Positions 22,105-32,677 of a stretch of DNA of 64,000 nucleotides are shown here, piece after piece. Within the stretch, counting starts at the first letter, position 1. Every line of letters starts with the position of its first letter. The notes under the pieces are model-generated. The model saw only the letters and a program-made list of their open reading frames with translations. It ran no database searches and was not told the DNA's origin. Source of the stretch: Paraburkholderia sp. BL23I1N1 (GTDB lineage Bacteria > Pseudomonadota > Gammaproteobacteria > Burkholderiales > Burkholderiaceae); NCBI RefSeq assembly GCF_003610295.1, contig NZ_RAPV01000001.1, positions 1,550,001-1,614,000 on the forward strand. Direction: 5' to 3'. A program made the position numbers and the translations under genes.

Positions 22105-22405
22105 GAAAAACTGGAATGGTCGGCAGAATAGCCGTTCGGCGGGCAGGGCGTCTTGTTTGATTCTGCATTCCAGCGGTTTTATGCGACGTTTTCAGGCGCC
22201 TTTAAACATTCGCGCAGTTTCCGCCCGGTGGCCCGGCGGCGTGGAATCCCCCCCGAATTGCCCGCGCACGAACCCGGCGGCGCCTTCATGCGCCCGAACG
22301 CGCAAACGAAACCGGATCGAACCCGAGGCGAACGTGGAAGCGAAATCGAAGCGGGTAAAGTCGTGAAAAAAATCCCCGGAAATTCGCTAAGCTGCTGTTA
22401 GTGCA

Positions 22406-22434
22406 GTGAAAACCGGGGAGGTATCGCGTATAAT
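22406..22434 (+). promoter_or_regulatory. Probable sigma-70 promoter of guaB
   Basis: A perfect TATAAT -10 hexamer at 22429-22434 lies 17 bases after GTGAAA, a weak -35. This is 26 bases before the guaB ATG. The rest of the 356-base gap between the EamA gene and guaB shows no gene. Confidence 0.6.
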
Positions 22435-22460
22435 TCGCTTTTGCGCCTATAGGATTTGCC

Positions 22461-23921
22461 ATGCGTCTGATCCAAACAGCACTCACGTTCGATGACGTGC
22501 TCCTCGTCCCGGCTTTCTCCGATGTTCTGCCGCGCGACACCAGCCTCAAGACCCGGCTGACCCGCAACATCTCCCTGAATATGCCGCTCGTGTCCGCCGC
22601 CATGGACACCGTCACCGAAGCTCGCCTCGCCATCGCGATGGCGCAAATGGGTGGTGTGGGCATCATCCACAAGAATCTCACGCCGGCCGAGCAGGCGCGT
22701 GAAGTTGCCAAGGTCAAGCGCTTCGAATCGGGCGTCGTGCGCGATCCGATCACCGTGCCGCCGCAAATGAAGGTGCGCGACGTCATCGCGCTGTCACGCC
22801 AGCATGGCATTTCGGGCTTCCCGGTCGTTGAAGGCGCGCAGTTGGTCGGTATCGTCACGAACCGCGACTTGCGCTTCGAAGAGCGTCTGGACGAGCCGGT
22901 GCGCAATATCATGACGCCGCGCGAGCGCCTCGTTACCGTCAAGGAAGGCACGCCGCTCGCCGAAGCCAAGGCGCTGATGCATAGCCACCGCCTCGAGCGC
23001 GTGCTGGTCATCAACGACGCATTCGAACTGCGCGGCCTGATGACCGTCAAGGACATCACCAAGCAAACCGAACACCCGGACGCGTGTAAAGACGAACATG
23101 GCAAGCTGCGCGCAGGCGCTGCGGTCGGCGTGGGCGAAGACAACGAAGAGCGCGTCGAGCTGCTGGTGCAGGCGGGTGTGGACGTGATCGTTGTCGACAC
23201 GGCACACGGCCACAGCAAGGGCGTGCTCGAGCGCGTCAAGTGGGTCAAACAGAAATTCCCGCACGTCGAAGTGATCGGCGGCAACATCGCCACCGCTGCA
23301 GCGGCCAAGGCGCTCGTCGAATATGGCGCAGACGGCGTCAAGGTCGGTATCGGCCCGGGCTCGATCTGTACCACGCGTATCGTCGCGGGCGTCGGCGTGC
23401 CGCAAGTCACGGCAATCGCCAACGTGTCGGAAGCGCTGAAAGGCACGGGCGTGCCGGTCATCGCCGACGGTGGCGTGCGGTTCTCGGGCGACGTCAGCAA
23501 GGCGCTGGCTGCGGGTGCGAATTCCGTGATGATGGGCAGCATGTTCGCCGGCACCGAAGAAGCGCCGGGCGACGTGTTCCTGTTCCAGGGCCGCCAGTAC
23601 AAGTCGTACCGTGGCATGGGCTCGGTCGGCGCGATGAAAGACGGTGCCGCGGACCGCTACTTCCAGGACAACTCCGCGAACATCGACAAGCTGGTGCCGG
23701 AAGGTATCGAAGGCCGCGTCGCCTACAAGGGCTCGGTCAACGCGATCCTGTTCCAGCTGATCGGCGGCGTGCGCGCCAGCATGGGCTACTGCGGTTGCCG
23801 CACGATCGCGGAGATGAACGACAAGGCCGAGTTCGTGCAGATCACGGGCGCGGGCTTGCGCGAGTCGCATGTGCATGACGTGCAGATCACCAAGGAAGCG
23901 CCCAACTACCACGTGGACTAA
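22461..23921 (+). CDS. guaB: Inosine 5'-monophosphate dehydrogenase
   Basis: Oxidises IMP to XMP with NAD+, the committed step to GMP. The 486-residue protein contains the barrel N-terminal part ([19 protein letters not shown]), two CBS domains (about residues 95-210) and the catalytic-Cys loop [18 protein letters not shown]. The IMP-binding [17 protein letters not shown] and the flap region RYFQDN are also present. guaA lies about 1 kb downstream, so both GMP steps are linked. Confidence 0.97.
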   Translation: MRLIQTALTFDDVLLVPAFSDVLPRDTSLKTRLTRNISLNMPLVSAAMDTVTEARLAIAMAQMGGVGIIHKNLTPAEQAREVAKVKRFESGVVRDPITVPPQMKVRDVIALSRQHGISGFPVVEGAQLVGIVTNRDLRFEERLDEPVRNIMTPRERLVTVKEGTPLAEAKALMHSHRLERVLVINDAFELRGLMTVKDITKQTEHPDACKDEHGKLRAGAAVGVGEDNEERVELLVQAGVDVIVVDTAHGHSKGVLERVKWVKQKFPHVEVIGGNIATAAAAKALVEYGADGVKVGIGPGSICTTRIVAGVGVPQVTAIANVSEALKGTGVPVIADGGVRFSGDVSKALAAGANSVMMGSMFAGTEEAPGDVFLFQGRQYKSYRGMGSVGAMKDGAADRYFQDNSANIDKLVPEGIEGRVAYKGSVNAILFQLIGGVRASMGYCGCRTIAEMNDKAEFVQITGAGLRESHVHDVQITKEAPNYHVD

Positions 23922-23927
23922 TCGCCA

Positions 23928-24665
23928 ATGAAGCCATTGCTGCGCGCTGTACTCATCCTCGATGCGTTGTTGCTGCTTGCGTTCGGCCTGCTGTTTCTGC
24001 TGACGCCCTGGACTTCGTTGTACAACGCGCTGCTGTTGGTGCAAACCCAGCCGGCTCTGGTCGGCCAGGGGTTTGGCGTGGCGCTGATCGGGCTCGCGTG
24101 GCTTGCTTTGCACGCGTCGATCGACGGGGCGCTCACGTCGACGGTCGCCAAGGTCGTTGGCCATGTGAACTGGCTGACGGGCGTGCTGATGCTGGTCTGG
24201 CTGCTCGGGCTGCATACGCCGGCGCTGACTGGCTTCGGTCAGATCACCGCGGTGATCACCGGTGTGGTGCTGCTGGTGGTCGGCCTGGGCGGTGTGCGCC
24301 TGTCGGGCGCGGTGCGGCGGCGCGAAAAGGTGCGCCTGGTTGAGGCCGTAGCCGCTGAGCGCGCCGAAAAGCAGGCCGCGAAAGACGCCGCCAAAGATGC
24401 TGCCAACAAGCGCGACGCCGGTCGTGTGACTGGGGGCTTTCCGGCCTATCGGGCCGAGCCGGTAGTTAGTCCGGTAGTCGAACCTCTGGTCGAACCTGTC
24501 ATGCCGGTCACACGGCCTGTGAATCCTGTTCCGGCGCTCGACGAACCGGGTCTAACGGCGTCTGAACGCGCCGCGCGGGCTGATGAAGTTGCAGCCGCGC
24601 GCGAGGATGCCCGCAACGCCGCCGCCGATGCGCCCGGTGCGCCCCGGCCGCCGTTTCATGGCTGA
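23928..24665 (+). CDS. Hypothetical membrane protein between guaB and guaA
   Basis: 245 residues. The first half (about 1-130) has four hydrophobic helices; the second half is an Ala/Glu/Lys-rich helical stretch (about 140-165) followed by a Pro/Val-rich repeat-like tail (PVVSPVVEPLVEPVMPVTRP). It begins 6 bases after guaB and is probably co-transcribed. I recognise no family. Similar proteins sit between guaB and guaA in other Burkholderiaceae as far as I recall. Confidence 0.75.
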   Translation: MKPLLRAVLILDALLLLAFGLLFLLTPWTSLYNALLLVQTQPALVGQGFGVALIGLAWLALHASIDGALTSTVAKVVGHVNWLTGVLMLVWLLGLHTPALTGFGQITAVITGVVLLVVGLGGVRLSGAVRRREKVRLVEAVAAERAEKQAAKDAAKDAANKRDAGRVTGGFPAYRAEPVVSPVVEPLVEPVMPVTRPVNPVPALDEPGLTASERAARADEVAAAREDARNAAADAPGAPRPPFHG

Positions 24666-24899
24666 ATCTTCATGGCTGACTCATGACTGACGCCTCGAGC
24701 GCCAGAACGCCTGCCGAAGCTACCGGATTCCGTTCGCGCGCGCCGCAGGCAAGTGCCTGTGGTGCTGAACGGTCCAGCGCGCTTCATCGTTACGCTTCAG
24801 CTTCATGCTCGATCGTCCCCACGTGGACCGCTTTGAATTCAACGCCGCGCTTCGTGCGCGGCATCCCGTATCCGTTCACTTATGACTCCGTCCGCTGCC

Positions 24900-26483
24900 A
24901 TGCATGACAAGATCCTGATCCTCGACTTCGGTTCGCAAGTCACCCAACTGATTGCACGTCGCGTTCGCGAAGCCAACGTGTATTCGGAAATTCATCCGTA
25001 CGACGTCGATGCGTCGTTTATTCGCGATTTCGCACCGAAGGGCGTGATCCTTTCCGGCGGTCCGAGCTCGGTCACCGAATCGGACACGCCGCGCGTGCCG
25101 CAAGCGGTGTTCGAACTCGGCGTACCCGTGCTGGGCATTTGCTACGGCATGCAGGCGATGGCCGAGCAGCTCGGCGGCAAGGTCGATATCGGCCACCTGC
25201 GTGAGTTCGGCTACGCCGAAGTGCGCGCGCGCAATCATACGAGCCTGCTTGAAGGCATCAGCGACTTCACCACGCCGGAAGGTCACGGCATGCTGAAGGT
25301 GTGGATGAGCCACGGCGACAAGGTGCTGGAAATGCCGGCGGGCTTCCAGCTGATGGCCTCGACGGAATCGTGCCCGATCGCGGCGATGGCCGACGAAACG
25401 CGCCATTTCTACGGTCTGCAATGGCACCCGGAGGTGACGCACACCGTGCAGGGCCGCGCGATGCTCGAACGTTTCGTGCTGCAGATTTGCGGCGCGAATC
25501 CCGACTGGGAAATGGGTCACTACATCGACGAAGCCGTCGCGAAGATTCGCGAGCAGGTGGGTAACGAGCACGTGATTCTGGGCTTGTCGGGCGGCGTGGA
25601 TTCGTCGGTGGCGGCGGCGCTGTTGCATCGCGCGATCGGCGATCAGCTGACCTGCGTGTTCGTCGATCACGGCCTCCTGCGTTTGAACGAAGCGGAGCAG
25701 GTGATGGCGACTTTCGCCGATCACCTTGGCGTGAAGGTGATCCACGTCGACGCGAGCGAAGTGTTCCTGTCTAAGCTGGCCGGCGTGACCGACCCGGAAG
25801 CGAAGCGCAAGATCATCGGCGCGGAATTCGTCGAGGTGTTCCAGACCGAAGCCAACAAGCTGACCGACGCGAAGTGGCTGGCACAAGGCACGATCTATCC
25901 GGACGTGATCGAATCGGCCGGCAAGGGCAAGAAGGCGACGCAGACCATCAAGAGCCACCACAACGTGGGCGGCCTACCGGAGACGTTGAATCTGAAGCTG
26001 CTCGAACCGCTGCGCGAACTGTTCAAGGACGAAGTGCGCGAACTCGGCGTGAAGCTCGGTTTGCCGCCGGCCATGGTGTATCGCCACCCGTTCCCGGGCC
26101 CGGGTCTGGGCGTGCGGATTCTCGGCGAAGTGCGCCGCGATTTCGCCGATCTGCTGCGTCGCGCAGACGCGATTTTCATCGAGACGCTGCGTACCTTCAT
26201 CGACAAGGAAACCGGCAAGTCCTGGTACGACCTGACGAGCCAGGCATTCGCCGTGTTCCTGCCGGTGAAGAGCGTGGGCGTGATGGGCGACGGGCGGACT
26301 TACGAGTACGTCGTTGCGCTGCGCGCCGTGCAGACGCTGGACTTCATGACCGCGCATTGGGCGCATCTGCCGCACGACTTGCTGGGGCATGTGTCGAACC
26401 GCATCATTAATGAAGTGCGCGGGATTAACCGGGTGGTGTACGACATCTCGGGTAAGCCGCCGGCAACGATTGAGTGGGAGTAA
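24900..26483 (+). CDS. guaA: GMP synthase (glutamine-hydrolysing)
   Basis: Amidates XMP to GMP. N-terminal class I glutamine amidotransferase domain with the nucleophile in [20 protein letters not shown] (Cys near residue 82) and His in [11 protein letters not shown]. Then comes the ATP-pyrophosphatase P-loop [20 protein letters not shown] and the C-terminal dimerisation domain ending KPPATIEWE. 527 residues with start at ATG 24900. Its 3' end is a well-known integration point for genomic islands, and an integrase gene follows at once. Confidence 0.97.
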   Translation: MHDKILILDFGSQVTQLIARRVREANVYSEIHPYDVDASFIRDFAPKGVILSGGPSSVTESDTPRVPQAVFELGVPVLGICYGMQAMAEQLGGKVDIGHLREFGYAEVRARNHTSLLEGISDFTTPEGHGMLKVWMSHGDKVLEMPAGFQLMASTESCPIAAMADETRHFYGLQWHPEVTHTVQGRAMLERFVLQICGANPDWEMGHYIDEAVAKIREQVGNEHVILGLSGGVDSSVAAALLHRAIGDQLTCVFVDHGLLRLNEAEQVMATFADHLGVKVIHVDASEVFLSKLAGVTDPEAKRKIIGAEFVEVFQTEANKLTDAKWLAQGTIYPDVIESAGKGKKATQTIKSHHNVGGLPETLNLKLLEPLRELFKDEVRELGVKLGLPPAMVYRHPFPGPGLGVRILGEVRRDFADLLRRADAIFIETLRTFIDKETGKSWYDLTSQAFAVFLPVKSVGVMGDGRTYEYVVALRAVQTLDFMTAHWAHLPHDLLGHVSNRIINEVRGINRVVYDISGKPPATIEWE

Positions 26484-26599
26484 TTCAGGATGCTCTGCAG
26501 CAGTCTGCAGACATCCGGCCTCTCCCGCTTTTCCTCACAGAATCAAGGGTTTATTGCCTGGTGCAGTCTAATGGGGGCTGATAACAGCTGGGCACTACC

Positions 26600-26688
26600 G
26601 ACGGTATGGTTGACGGTATAGCATCTTGCTCTGCGGACGATCCAACGCGATACCGTCACGACGCGTGACGGTATCAGGTGACGGTATC
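26600..26688. repeat. TGACGGTAT iterons upstream of the integrase
   Basis: Five copies of GACGGTAT occur in 89 bases: direct at 26600-26607, 26611-26619, 26666-26675 and 26679-26688, and inverted (GATACCGTCAC) at 26649-26659. They lie between guaA and the integrase start. Such clusters are typical arm-type integrase or excisionase sites, or an autorepression operator. No protein-coding gene fits in the 222-base gap. Confidence 0.65.
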
Positions 26689-26705
26689 AGTTCACGGAGT
26701 ATTGC

Positions 26706-28010
26706 ATGCTTACCGATCTGGAATTGCGGGCGCTCAAGCCAGCCGGCAGGATCTACAAGGTGGCCGACCAGCGCGGCCTGTACGTCGCGGTTACGGTCTC
26801 CGGTGTCGTCAGCTTCCGGTTTGACTACCGGCTCAACGGGCGGAGGGAGACGCTGGTCATTGGTCGTTACGATCCCCGGCTACCCGCCAGGGGCGTGCGT
26901 GAGACGCACGAATTGAGCTTCGGGATGTCACTCAGCCTCGCGGAAGCGAGGCTGCTTATCGAACGGGCCCGCCGCGACGTCGAGCAAGGCATCAGCCCGT
27001 CGCGGGCCAAGGTCGAAAAGCGCGTGGAAGCGGCCGAGGCGCTAACGTTCGGCAAGTGGGCCGAGAAGTACTTTGCCGAAGCGAGCCTCGCGGAATCGAC
27101 CCGCACAATGCGGCGGTCCGTCTATGACCGGAACCTGGCGGCGGACTTCGGGCGGCTGAAGCTCGAGGAAATTACTCCGGTACGCCTCATGGCCAGGTGC
27201 GAAAAGATCAAGGAACGGGGGGCTGCCGCCCCCGCTGTTCAGGCGCGCGAAATCGTGCTGCAGGTATACCGTTTTGTGCAGGCGAGGGGGCTAAAAGTAG
27301 CCAATCCGGCAGAAGATATCCGGCCTTCCGCAATCGCCACCTTCAAACCGCGCGACCGGGCACTGACGCCAGCCGAAATTCATGTGTTTTTCAAGGCCCT
27401 TGAGCGCACGCCCACGCTGCCTACGCTGCGTCTGGCGGTCAGGTTCATGCTGCTGACAATGGTGCGCAAGTCGGAATTCATCCTAGCCACGTGGGATGAA
27501 GTGGATTTCAATGCGGCGGTCTGGACAATTCCAAAAGATCGTATGAAGGCCGGGCGCGCGCACAACGTTTATCTGAGCCAGCAAGCCCTCGATATTCTGG
27601 TCACCTTCAAGACGTGTTTCGGCGCAAGCTCATACCTGCATCCCGGTCGTTACGAAACGGAACTGCCGATAAGTGCCGCCACCCTGAATCGCGTGATCGA
27701 CGCTGCCGTCAAGATTGTCCGCGAGAGCGGGGCAGAGGACTTCGAATCCTTCTCGGTGCATGACCTGCGGAGAACGGCCAGCACGCAGTTACATGAAGCC
27801 GGGTTCAACAGCGACTGGATAGAAAAGTGTCTGGCGCACGAGCAGCGCGGGGTGCGAGCCGTCTACAACAAGGCTGAATATGCCGAGCAGAGGCGCTCAA
27901 TGTTGCAGGCGTGGGCGGATATGCTTGACGGCTGGATAGCAAAGGATCCCGCGACGCATAGCGCCGGTCCGGTACAGCCTGCCGAGCGCGGCTTGACTCT
28001 GACCGCATAG
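26706..28010 (+). CDS. P4-type tyrosine integrase (genomic-island integrase)
   Basis: 434-residue site-specific recombinase. The N-terminal DUF4102-like arm-binding domain (LTDLELRALKPAGRIYKVAD) is followed by a core-binding domain (about 110-200) and the catalytic domain with Arg in TMVRKSEF, the HDLRRTAST box and the Tyr in GVRAVYNKAEY. All catalytic residues are present, so the protein looks active. Its position 222 bases behind guaA and pointing away from it marks the left end of an integrated island. Confidence 0.93.
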   Translation: MLTDLELRALKPAGRIYKVADQRGLYVAVTVSGVVSFRFDYRLNGRRETLVIGRYDPRLPARGVRETHELSFGMSLSLAEARLLIERARRDVEQGISPSRAKVEKRVEAAEALTFGKWAEKYFAEASLAESTRTMRRSVYDRNLAADFGRLKLEEITPVRLMARCEKIKERGAAAPAVQAREIVLQVYRFVQARGLKVANPAEDIRPSAIATFKPRDRALTPAEIHVFFKALERTPTLPTLRLAVRFMLLTMVRKSEFILATWDEVDFNAAVWTIPKDRMKAGRAHNVYLSQQALDILVTFKTCFGASSYLHPGRYETELPISAATLNRVIDAAVKIVRESGAEDFESFSVHDLRRTASTQLHEAGFNSDWIEKCLAHEQRGVRAVYNKAEYAEQRRSMLQAWADMLDGWIAKDPATHSAGPVQPAERGLTLTA

Positions 28011-28375
28011 ACGCCACACAGTGTCGAGGCTTGGAGACGGTGTATCTGTCAGAACCGAGCAGAGAGAGTGTCGGTCGGCTAATGACAGGCAGGAGTGCAG
28101 GCGAGTACATTTCTCGAACTCGAACTTTCCATGTACTCGAAAACGTACTCGTCTGCACCTGGATTATTTCTTTCCAATAATGGACGGCAACGGACTAAAA
28201 GCGCTGCACGTCCAACTGCTCGATCAATTAATTTCGACTCCTCTATACCTCACTGAGCAGCAGTTCGGTGCTCAGGAGAGGACTCATGTTCGTCTTATAG
28301 CATATTGAGTTTAAAGGATTTTTTGTTGTTCTTCCTTCGTAGCGTACTCATTGATGTACTCATTTGCGGCGGGCT
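28011..28375. other. Junction sequence between integrase and IS3 remnant
   Basis: About 365 bases with no convincing gene; possible short frames lack recognisable features. TACTCG/TACTCAT-type short repeats occur (for example around 28125-28155 and 28340-28365) but form no clear array or tRNA. Confidence 0.4.
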
Positions 28376-29011
28376 TTAAATTCGTGCCATTTTTTGCGTA
28401 AATACAACGCTGGGGTTCGACGTTACAGTGATGGTTGTGGCTCCCACGTCCGAATGATGAATCAGGCCTTTCTCGGGGCGTTTGTTGCGCACAGCACGCC
28501 ACAGAGCTTGCGCCGTGAGTCCTTGCGTCATGCGCTCACTCATGGCGTATCCAACCAACTCACAGGTGAAGACGTCCTTAATGCCGGCGACGTAGAGCCA
28601 TCCCTCGTCGGTGGCACAATAGGTGATGTCTGTCACCCAGGCTTCGTTTGGCCGCGTTGGCGCGAACGTCTGGTTCAGCAGATTGTCGGCGACAGGCAAG
28701 TTGTGATTCGAATTCGTCGTCGCTTTGAATTTGCGCTTCTGCTTACACCGCAGATTGAGCTCTCGGCGCCGGCGAGCGATGCGGTCGCGGCCGGCTATAA
28801 AGCCTTGTGCCTCAAGCTCAGGCTGCACGCGTCGCGTGCCATAGGTCTCGCGGCTCTGCTTGTGCACAGCCTTGATGGCGACTTTCAGGCGTTCATCAAC
28901 CTGCGCACGTGGAGACAGCTTACCTTTAGACCAGGCATAGAAGCCGCTGCGCGAAACCTTAAAGGCACGGCACAGGACAGCAATCGGATAATCGAGTCGC
29001 ATCGTATTCAT
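28376..29011 (-). pseudogene. IS3-family transposase OrfB, 3'-truncated
   Basis: Minus-strand OrfB begins with MRLDYPIAVLCRAFKVSRSG and keeps the rve integrase-core part (PNEAWVTDITYCATDEGWLY, with the first catalytic Asp, and LIHHSD with the second). After HHSD, near base 28450, the sequence diverges, so the last third with the catalytic Glu is missing. It cannot be active. Confidence 0.85.
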
Positions 29012-29331
29012 GACCGCGTATTTGGCAGCGACTCCTGCGCAAAATACGCTGCCGCTTTTTTTACGATATCTCGCTCCATCTTGGTCTCCGCCAGTTCCCT
29101 ACGTAGTCTGGCTACCTCGGCTTCTAATTCGGCAACCGTACGACTGCCTGGCGCCGTCACGGCGCCATTGCCAAGCTTGGCTGCTTTGACCCACGTGGCC
29201 AAAGTCCCCATCGGAATGGCAATTCGCTTCGCCGCTTCATCCAGCGTCAGGCCCTGTGCAAGCACAAGCTTTACAGCTTCTTCACGAAGCTCTGGTGTGT
29301 ATGTTCTTGGTTTCGTCATCTGTGCTCCCAT
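29008..29331 (-). CDS. IS3-family transposase OrfA
   Basis: 107-residue helix-turn-helix protein (TPELREEAVKLVLAQGLTLD, then a leucine-zipper-like segment ELEAEVARLRRELAETKMER), the usual DNA-binding OrfA of IS3 elements. It overlaps OrfB by 4 bases in the -1 frame, the normal arrangement for programmed frameshifting to OrfAB. The partner OrfB is truncated. Confidence 0.88.
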   Translation of the reverse strand: MGAQMTKPRTYTPELREEAVKLVLAQGLTLDEAAKRIAIPMGTLATWVKAAKLGNGAVTAPGSRTVAELEAEVARLRRELAETKMERDIVKKAAAYFAQESLPNTRS

Positions 29332-29344
29332 TGATAAAGTTTAT

Positions 29345-29836
29345 CAAAAAGGAGTGTCTTAAAAAATCAGGCTACCTCATTGAGGACCGGTTGGCCGAAT
29401 ACGACCGCGCGATCAGGGAGATCGCGCGTGAGGGCGAACGCAGCAAGCGACTCATGCTACTGCGCGGCATCGGTCCGACCACCGCAAGCGCATTGCTTGC
29501 GAGCATCGGTGCCGGACATGATTTCAGGAACGGTCGCCAGGTGGCTGCATGGCTTGGCCTGACGCCCGGCCAGCACGCAGCGGCGGCAAGGCGCGGCTGG
29601 GCAGCATCACGAAGGCAGGCGACGCCTACCTGCGCAGCCTGCTGGTGCTCGGGGCGCGCGCCGTGATCGCCAGTCTCGGCGAGAAGCAGGACCGGTTCAG
29701 CCGCTGGGTACGCAGCCTGGTGGAACGCCGCGGCTACTGGCGTGCGGCAGTCGCGATTGCGGCCAAGGATGCGAGAACGGCTTGGGCAATGCTAAATTAC
29801 GGCGAGGATTTCAAGCACGAACCGGCCGCAGCGTGA
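29345..29836 (+). pseudogene. IS110/IS1111-family transposase, C-terminal remnant
   Basis: Contains the transposase_20 (helix-hairpin-helix) domain: LMLLRGIGPTTASALLASIG, then WLGLTPGQH, and after a one-base deletion near 29580 the other frame continues GGKARLGSITKAGDAYLRSL to the end. The N-terminal DEDD catalytic half is missing, cut at the IS3 border. The next 316 bases (29,837-30,152) look like non-coding IS110 tail and carry no gene. Confidence 0.85.
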
Positions 29837-30152
29837 AGTCGTCGCGCCTGACCAAACACCGACGACCAACGATAGTCATCATGAGCGGATAAACGATCAC
29901 TTTGCACTGCCAGCGGTGATGTGAAGCGGGTTGGACCCCGCGCAAGGCATACCTGTCAGAGAAACGGGGATTTCTATCCCGCCCAACGAATGAGGTCCTT
30001 GCGCGCGTCTTTCATCAGGGTCCGGGCCAGCGGCCCAACATGACCGGTTGTAGTACAGCAGTCCTTCACCCTCTCACGCGCGCCGACGTGGCATTGCAGC
30101 ATGTATTAACGCGAACCTCGATTGAGCTTGCGCTCAACGGGGAAGCCCTTGT

Positions 30153-30615
30153 GCCGTGCCGTCGACAAGACACGTAACACGGTGGATTTCCTGCTGCGCG
30201 CCCATCGGGACAAAACCGCGGCGCGCCGCTACTTCGAGAAGGCGATTGAACAGAACGGCGAGCCCGAGACAATCACCATGGACAGGAGCGGCGCCAATCT
30301 GGCTGCGCTTGAAGCACTCAATGCCGAGCGTTTAACACCAATCAAGGTTCGTCAAAACAAATACCTGAACAACGTCGTCGAGCAGGATCACCGTGCCATC
30401 AAACGCATCATCAAACCGATGCTGGGGTTCAAGGATTTCCGCTGTGCGCGCATCATCCTGTCTGGCATAGAGATCGCACACATGATCCGCAAGGGGCAGA
30501 TGCGTGTCGATGGCGTCACCTCGACTGCAGCCGAACAATTCTACTCGTTGGCAGCTTAAGCAGTACTACTGATATCACGCTTTTCTCAAGCCGTAATCGT
30601 TAGCGCGACAGAACC
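30153..30615 (+). mobile_element. IS6-family element, 5'-truncated copy
   Basis: From about 30153 the sequence is nearly identical to the full IS6 copy at 36215-37089 (in opposite orientation), starting inside the transposase at the Asp/Tyr region (RAVDKTRNTVDFLLRAHRD). It runs through the stop to the terminal inverted repeat ending GCGACAGAACC at 30615. The left 410 bases of the element are missing, so this copy depends on the other for transposase. Confidence 0.88.
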
Positions 30616-30966
30616 CGGAAACGCCTCCTTGATGTTGGCGGCCAGGCCCTTGCCGGTCACGCGGCCCAGACTGGCGCACCTCGCCTGGACGGCCGCCATT
30701 AACGGAAACGCGAACGGCATCGTCCACAGCATGCTCAGACCGAATTGCGCACCGGCCTGCGAATATGTGGCGATGCCGCCTGGATCGTCGTCGGCGACGC
30801 CCGTGATGAGGCCGAGGCCGATGCGCGCGAGCGAGTGTTCCTTGAGTCGTGCGAGTAGCGCGCCCGGGCGTTTTCGCTGTGTTGCCTCGAGTTCCACGGC
30901 GCTCTCCTGAACATGCGCGTGCCGCACGGCGTGTGAGGGCGGCCGCACACGGCGCAAAACCAGCAT
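30616..30966 (-). pseudogene. Nramp-type metal transporter, N-terminal fragment
   Basis: The minus-strand frame starts at 30966 and shows the Nramp N-terminal signature with the metal-binding Asp/Pro/Gly loop (GVADDDPGGIATYSQAGAQF, first helix) and a second helix. It then runs into the IS6 end at 30615, so only about 115 of some 420 residues remain. In the intact family it would import Mn2+ or Fe2+ with protons. It is inactive here. Confidence 0.8.
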
Positions 30967-31000
30967 TGCCGGTTAGTGCCTGTGCAACGCGGAGGCCGCG

Positions 31001-32593
31001 CTATACACCACGCGCGGATCGTGCTGGCCTTTGTACACTGCCGGAGCGGTTCTGCAGCGTGTACACAGCTGTCTGCGCCGAGCGAACCGAATATTCGACG
31101 GTGAACACGACGTCGTTCGGCAACTCGCAAAACTGTCCGACGAACGCGAGGTTTGCCCAGCCTTCGGGCATCACTTGCGGCCGGTCGCCGCGCTTGCGCC
31201 GCAGGAACGGGCTGGTGATGAAGGGCATCAGGCACGGAATGCAGATCGCGTCGTCGAGAATATTCGGGGCTTCCGCCTGAACGTTCAGATGACCGAGAAG
31301 TTCCGTCATGATTTCGCGGCCCGTGCATCCGGCCATCGGCTTGGCGATGAAATTGCCCGGCCGGTCGACGAAAAGCCCGCAACCCCAGAACACCTCGACA
31401 CCTTTCGGCTGCCCCAGGAAATGCGGCTGGTGCGGCAGCACGATCGAGACGAGCCAGTTCGATTGGGGAAAGGTAATCAGGCCACCTTCGCCGGGCACGT
31501 TGCCCGTCAGATCACGGATCAGGCGGAACAGCGTCGGATCATGCAACGTCGCTGTAAAAGACAGCCATTTGGATTCTTCGACATGGTCGGCGAAAACGGA
31601 TGGATGGCCGAATTCGGCTCGTCCTGCTGCGATGGTTTTCCAGAGCGCCCACGCGCCGCTGCTGTCGTTATGATTGAACACGGCAGGGCGGTTCGTGCCG
31701 CCGAGGCTCGACCCTGCCGTCATTGACCCGAGCGTGACGATGACCTTGTCCGCCGCACCGACTGGAATCTCGACGCGACGGCTTTCATGTTCGCAGACGA
31801 TGCCTGCCACCCGATTCAGTTCACCGCTTTCGTCATAGCGCAGATCGATGACCCGCGTGTTGGTGCGAAATCTCACCCCGTGGTCATCGAGCCATTTGCG
31901 CAGCGGCCGCACCATCGAATCATACTGATTGTAGACCGTGCGCATGATGCCGTGCAACTGGTTGAAGCCCGACGTCATATGCGCGAAACGCAGCAGATAA
32001 CGCCGGAATTCGGCGGCGCTATGCCAAGGCTGGAAGGCGAACGTCGTGCACCACATATACCAGAAATTGGTTTCGAAAAAGTCCGGCTCGAAGTGGTCGG
32101 AAATCCGGCTGCCGCCGAGCTGGGCTTCCGGTTCGAGCGAAAGACGGCCGAGTGTGAGCAGGTGCGTTTCGGCGAGCCAGTAAGGGGGCGCGTCTTCGCG
32201 CTGGCCGTTGCGTATGAGCCGAGCCTTCGAGCAAGTGCGGCTCGTCTCGTTCCAGTCGAAGATTTCCTTCGTGACGCTGATGCGGCCGTCAAGCGTGGGA
32301 ATTGAATCGAACAGATCGTAGGTGCACAGATACTTGCTCTCGAGCATGCGGCCGCCGCGCACGACGTAGCCTCCCTGTGGCGTGCCGGCGCCGTCGAGGC
32401 TGCCGCCCGGTTTGTCGAGCGCTTCGAGGATCATGATGCGGCAGCCGGGTACGTCGGCGTCGCGAATCAAAAACGCCGCGGCCGCCAGCGAAGCGATACC
32501 GCCGCCGACGAGATAGAAATGGCCGGATGCGATCGCTTTATCGCGGCCCTGACCCGCGACAGGATGCATGCCAGAGTATTCGGAATTATTCAT
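31001..32593 (-). CDS. Oleate hydratase (FAD-dependent)
   Basis: Adds water to the cis-9 double bond of oleic acid to give 10-hydroxystearate; often linked to fatty-acid detoxification and stress tolerance. The dinucleotide-binding stretch YLVGGGIASLAAAAFL lies at residues 27-42, followed by GGSLDGAGTPQGGYVVRGGR and the conserved MWCTTFAFQPWHSAAEFRRY block. ATG 32593 has GGGGAG 7 bases upstream; a longer upstream extension is not homologous. 530 residues is at the short end of the family (about 530-650). An FNR/ANR-like box lies about 70 bases upstream. Confidence 0.9.
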   Translation of the reverse strand: MNNSEYSGMHPVAGQGRDKAIASGHFYLVGGGIASLAAAAFLIRDADVPGCRIMILEALDKPGGSLDGAGTPQGGYVVRGGRMLESKYLCTYDLFDSIPTLDGRISVTKEIFDWNETSRTCSKARLIRNGQREDAPPYWLAETHLLTLGRLSLEPEAQLGGSRISDHFEPDFFETNFWYMWCTTFAFQPWHSAAEFRRYLLRFAHMTSGFNQLHGIMRTVYNQYDSMVRPLRKWLDDHGVRFRTNTRVIDLRYDESGELNRVAGIVCEHESRRVEIPVGAADKVIVTLGSMTAGSSLGGTNRPAVFNHNDSSGAWALWKTIAAGRAEFGHPSVFADHVEESKWLSFTATLHDPTLFRLIRDLTGNVPGEGGLITFPQSNWLVSIVLPHQPHFLGQPKGVEVFWGCGLFVDRPGNFIAKPMAGCTGREIMTELLGHLNVQAEAPNILDDAICIPCLMPFITSPFLRRKRGDRPQVMPEGWANLAFVGQFCELPNDVVFTVEYSVRSAQTAVYTLQNRSGSVQRPARSARGV

Positions 32594-32663
32594 GTCGTGC
32601 TCCCCGTAGGGTGATGGCCTTGGATGTATTGCTTGGACCATACCCGCGCAGCGGGAAGGCTCG

Positions 32664-32677
32664 TTGAGTTGGATCAA
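32664..32677 (-). promoter_or_regulatory. FNR/ANR-like box upstream of oleate hydratase
   Basis: TTGAGTTGGATCAA matches the TTGAT-N4-ATCAA consensus with one mismatch. It is 71 bases upstream of the oleate hydratase ATG, a plausible site for anaerobic activation. Confidence 0.5.

Noticed and set aside
22286..23617. 443-residue open frame antisense to guaB
   Set aside because: Low-complexity Ser/Thr/Arg composition, a reverse-strand shadow of guaB with no domain.
24683..24899. Small frame between the membrane-protein gene and guaA
   Set aside because: No Shine-Dalgarno sequence, biased composition and overlap with the guaA start; probably non-coding.
28125..28365. TACTCG/TACTCAT repeats after the integrase as an attachment site
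   Set aside because: The repeats are short and do not match the guaA 3' end, so they are not a convincing att site.
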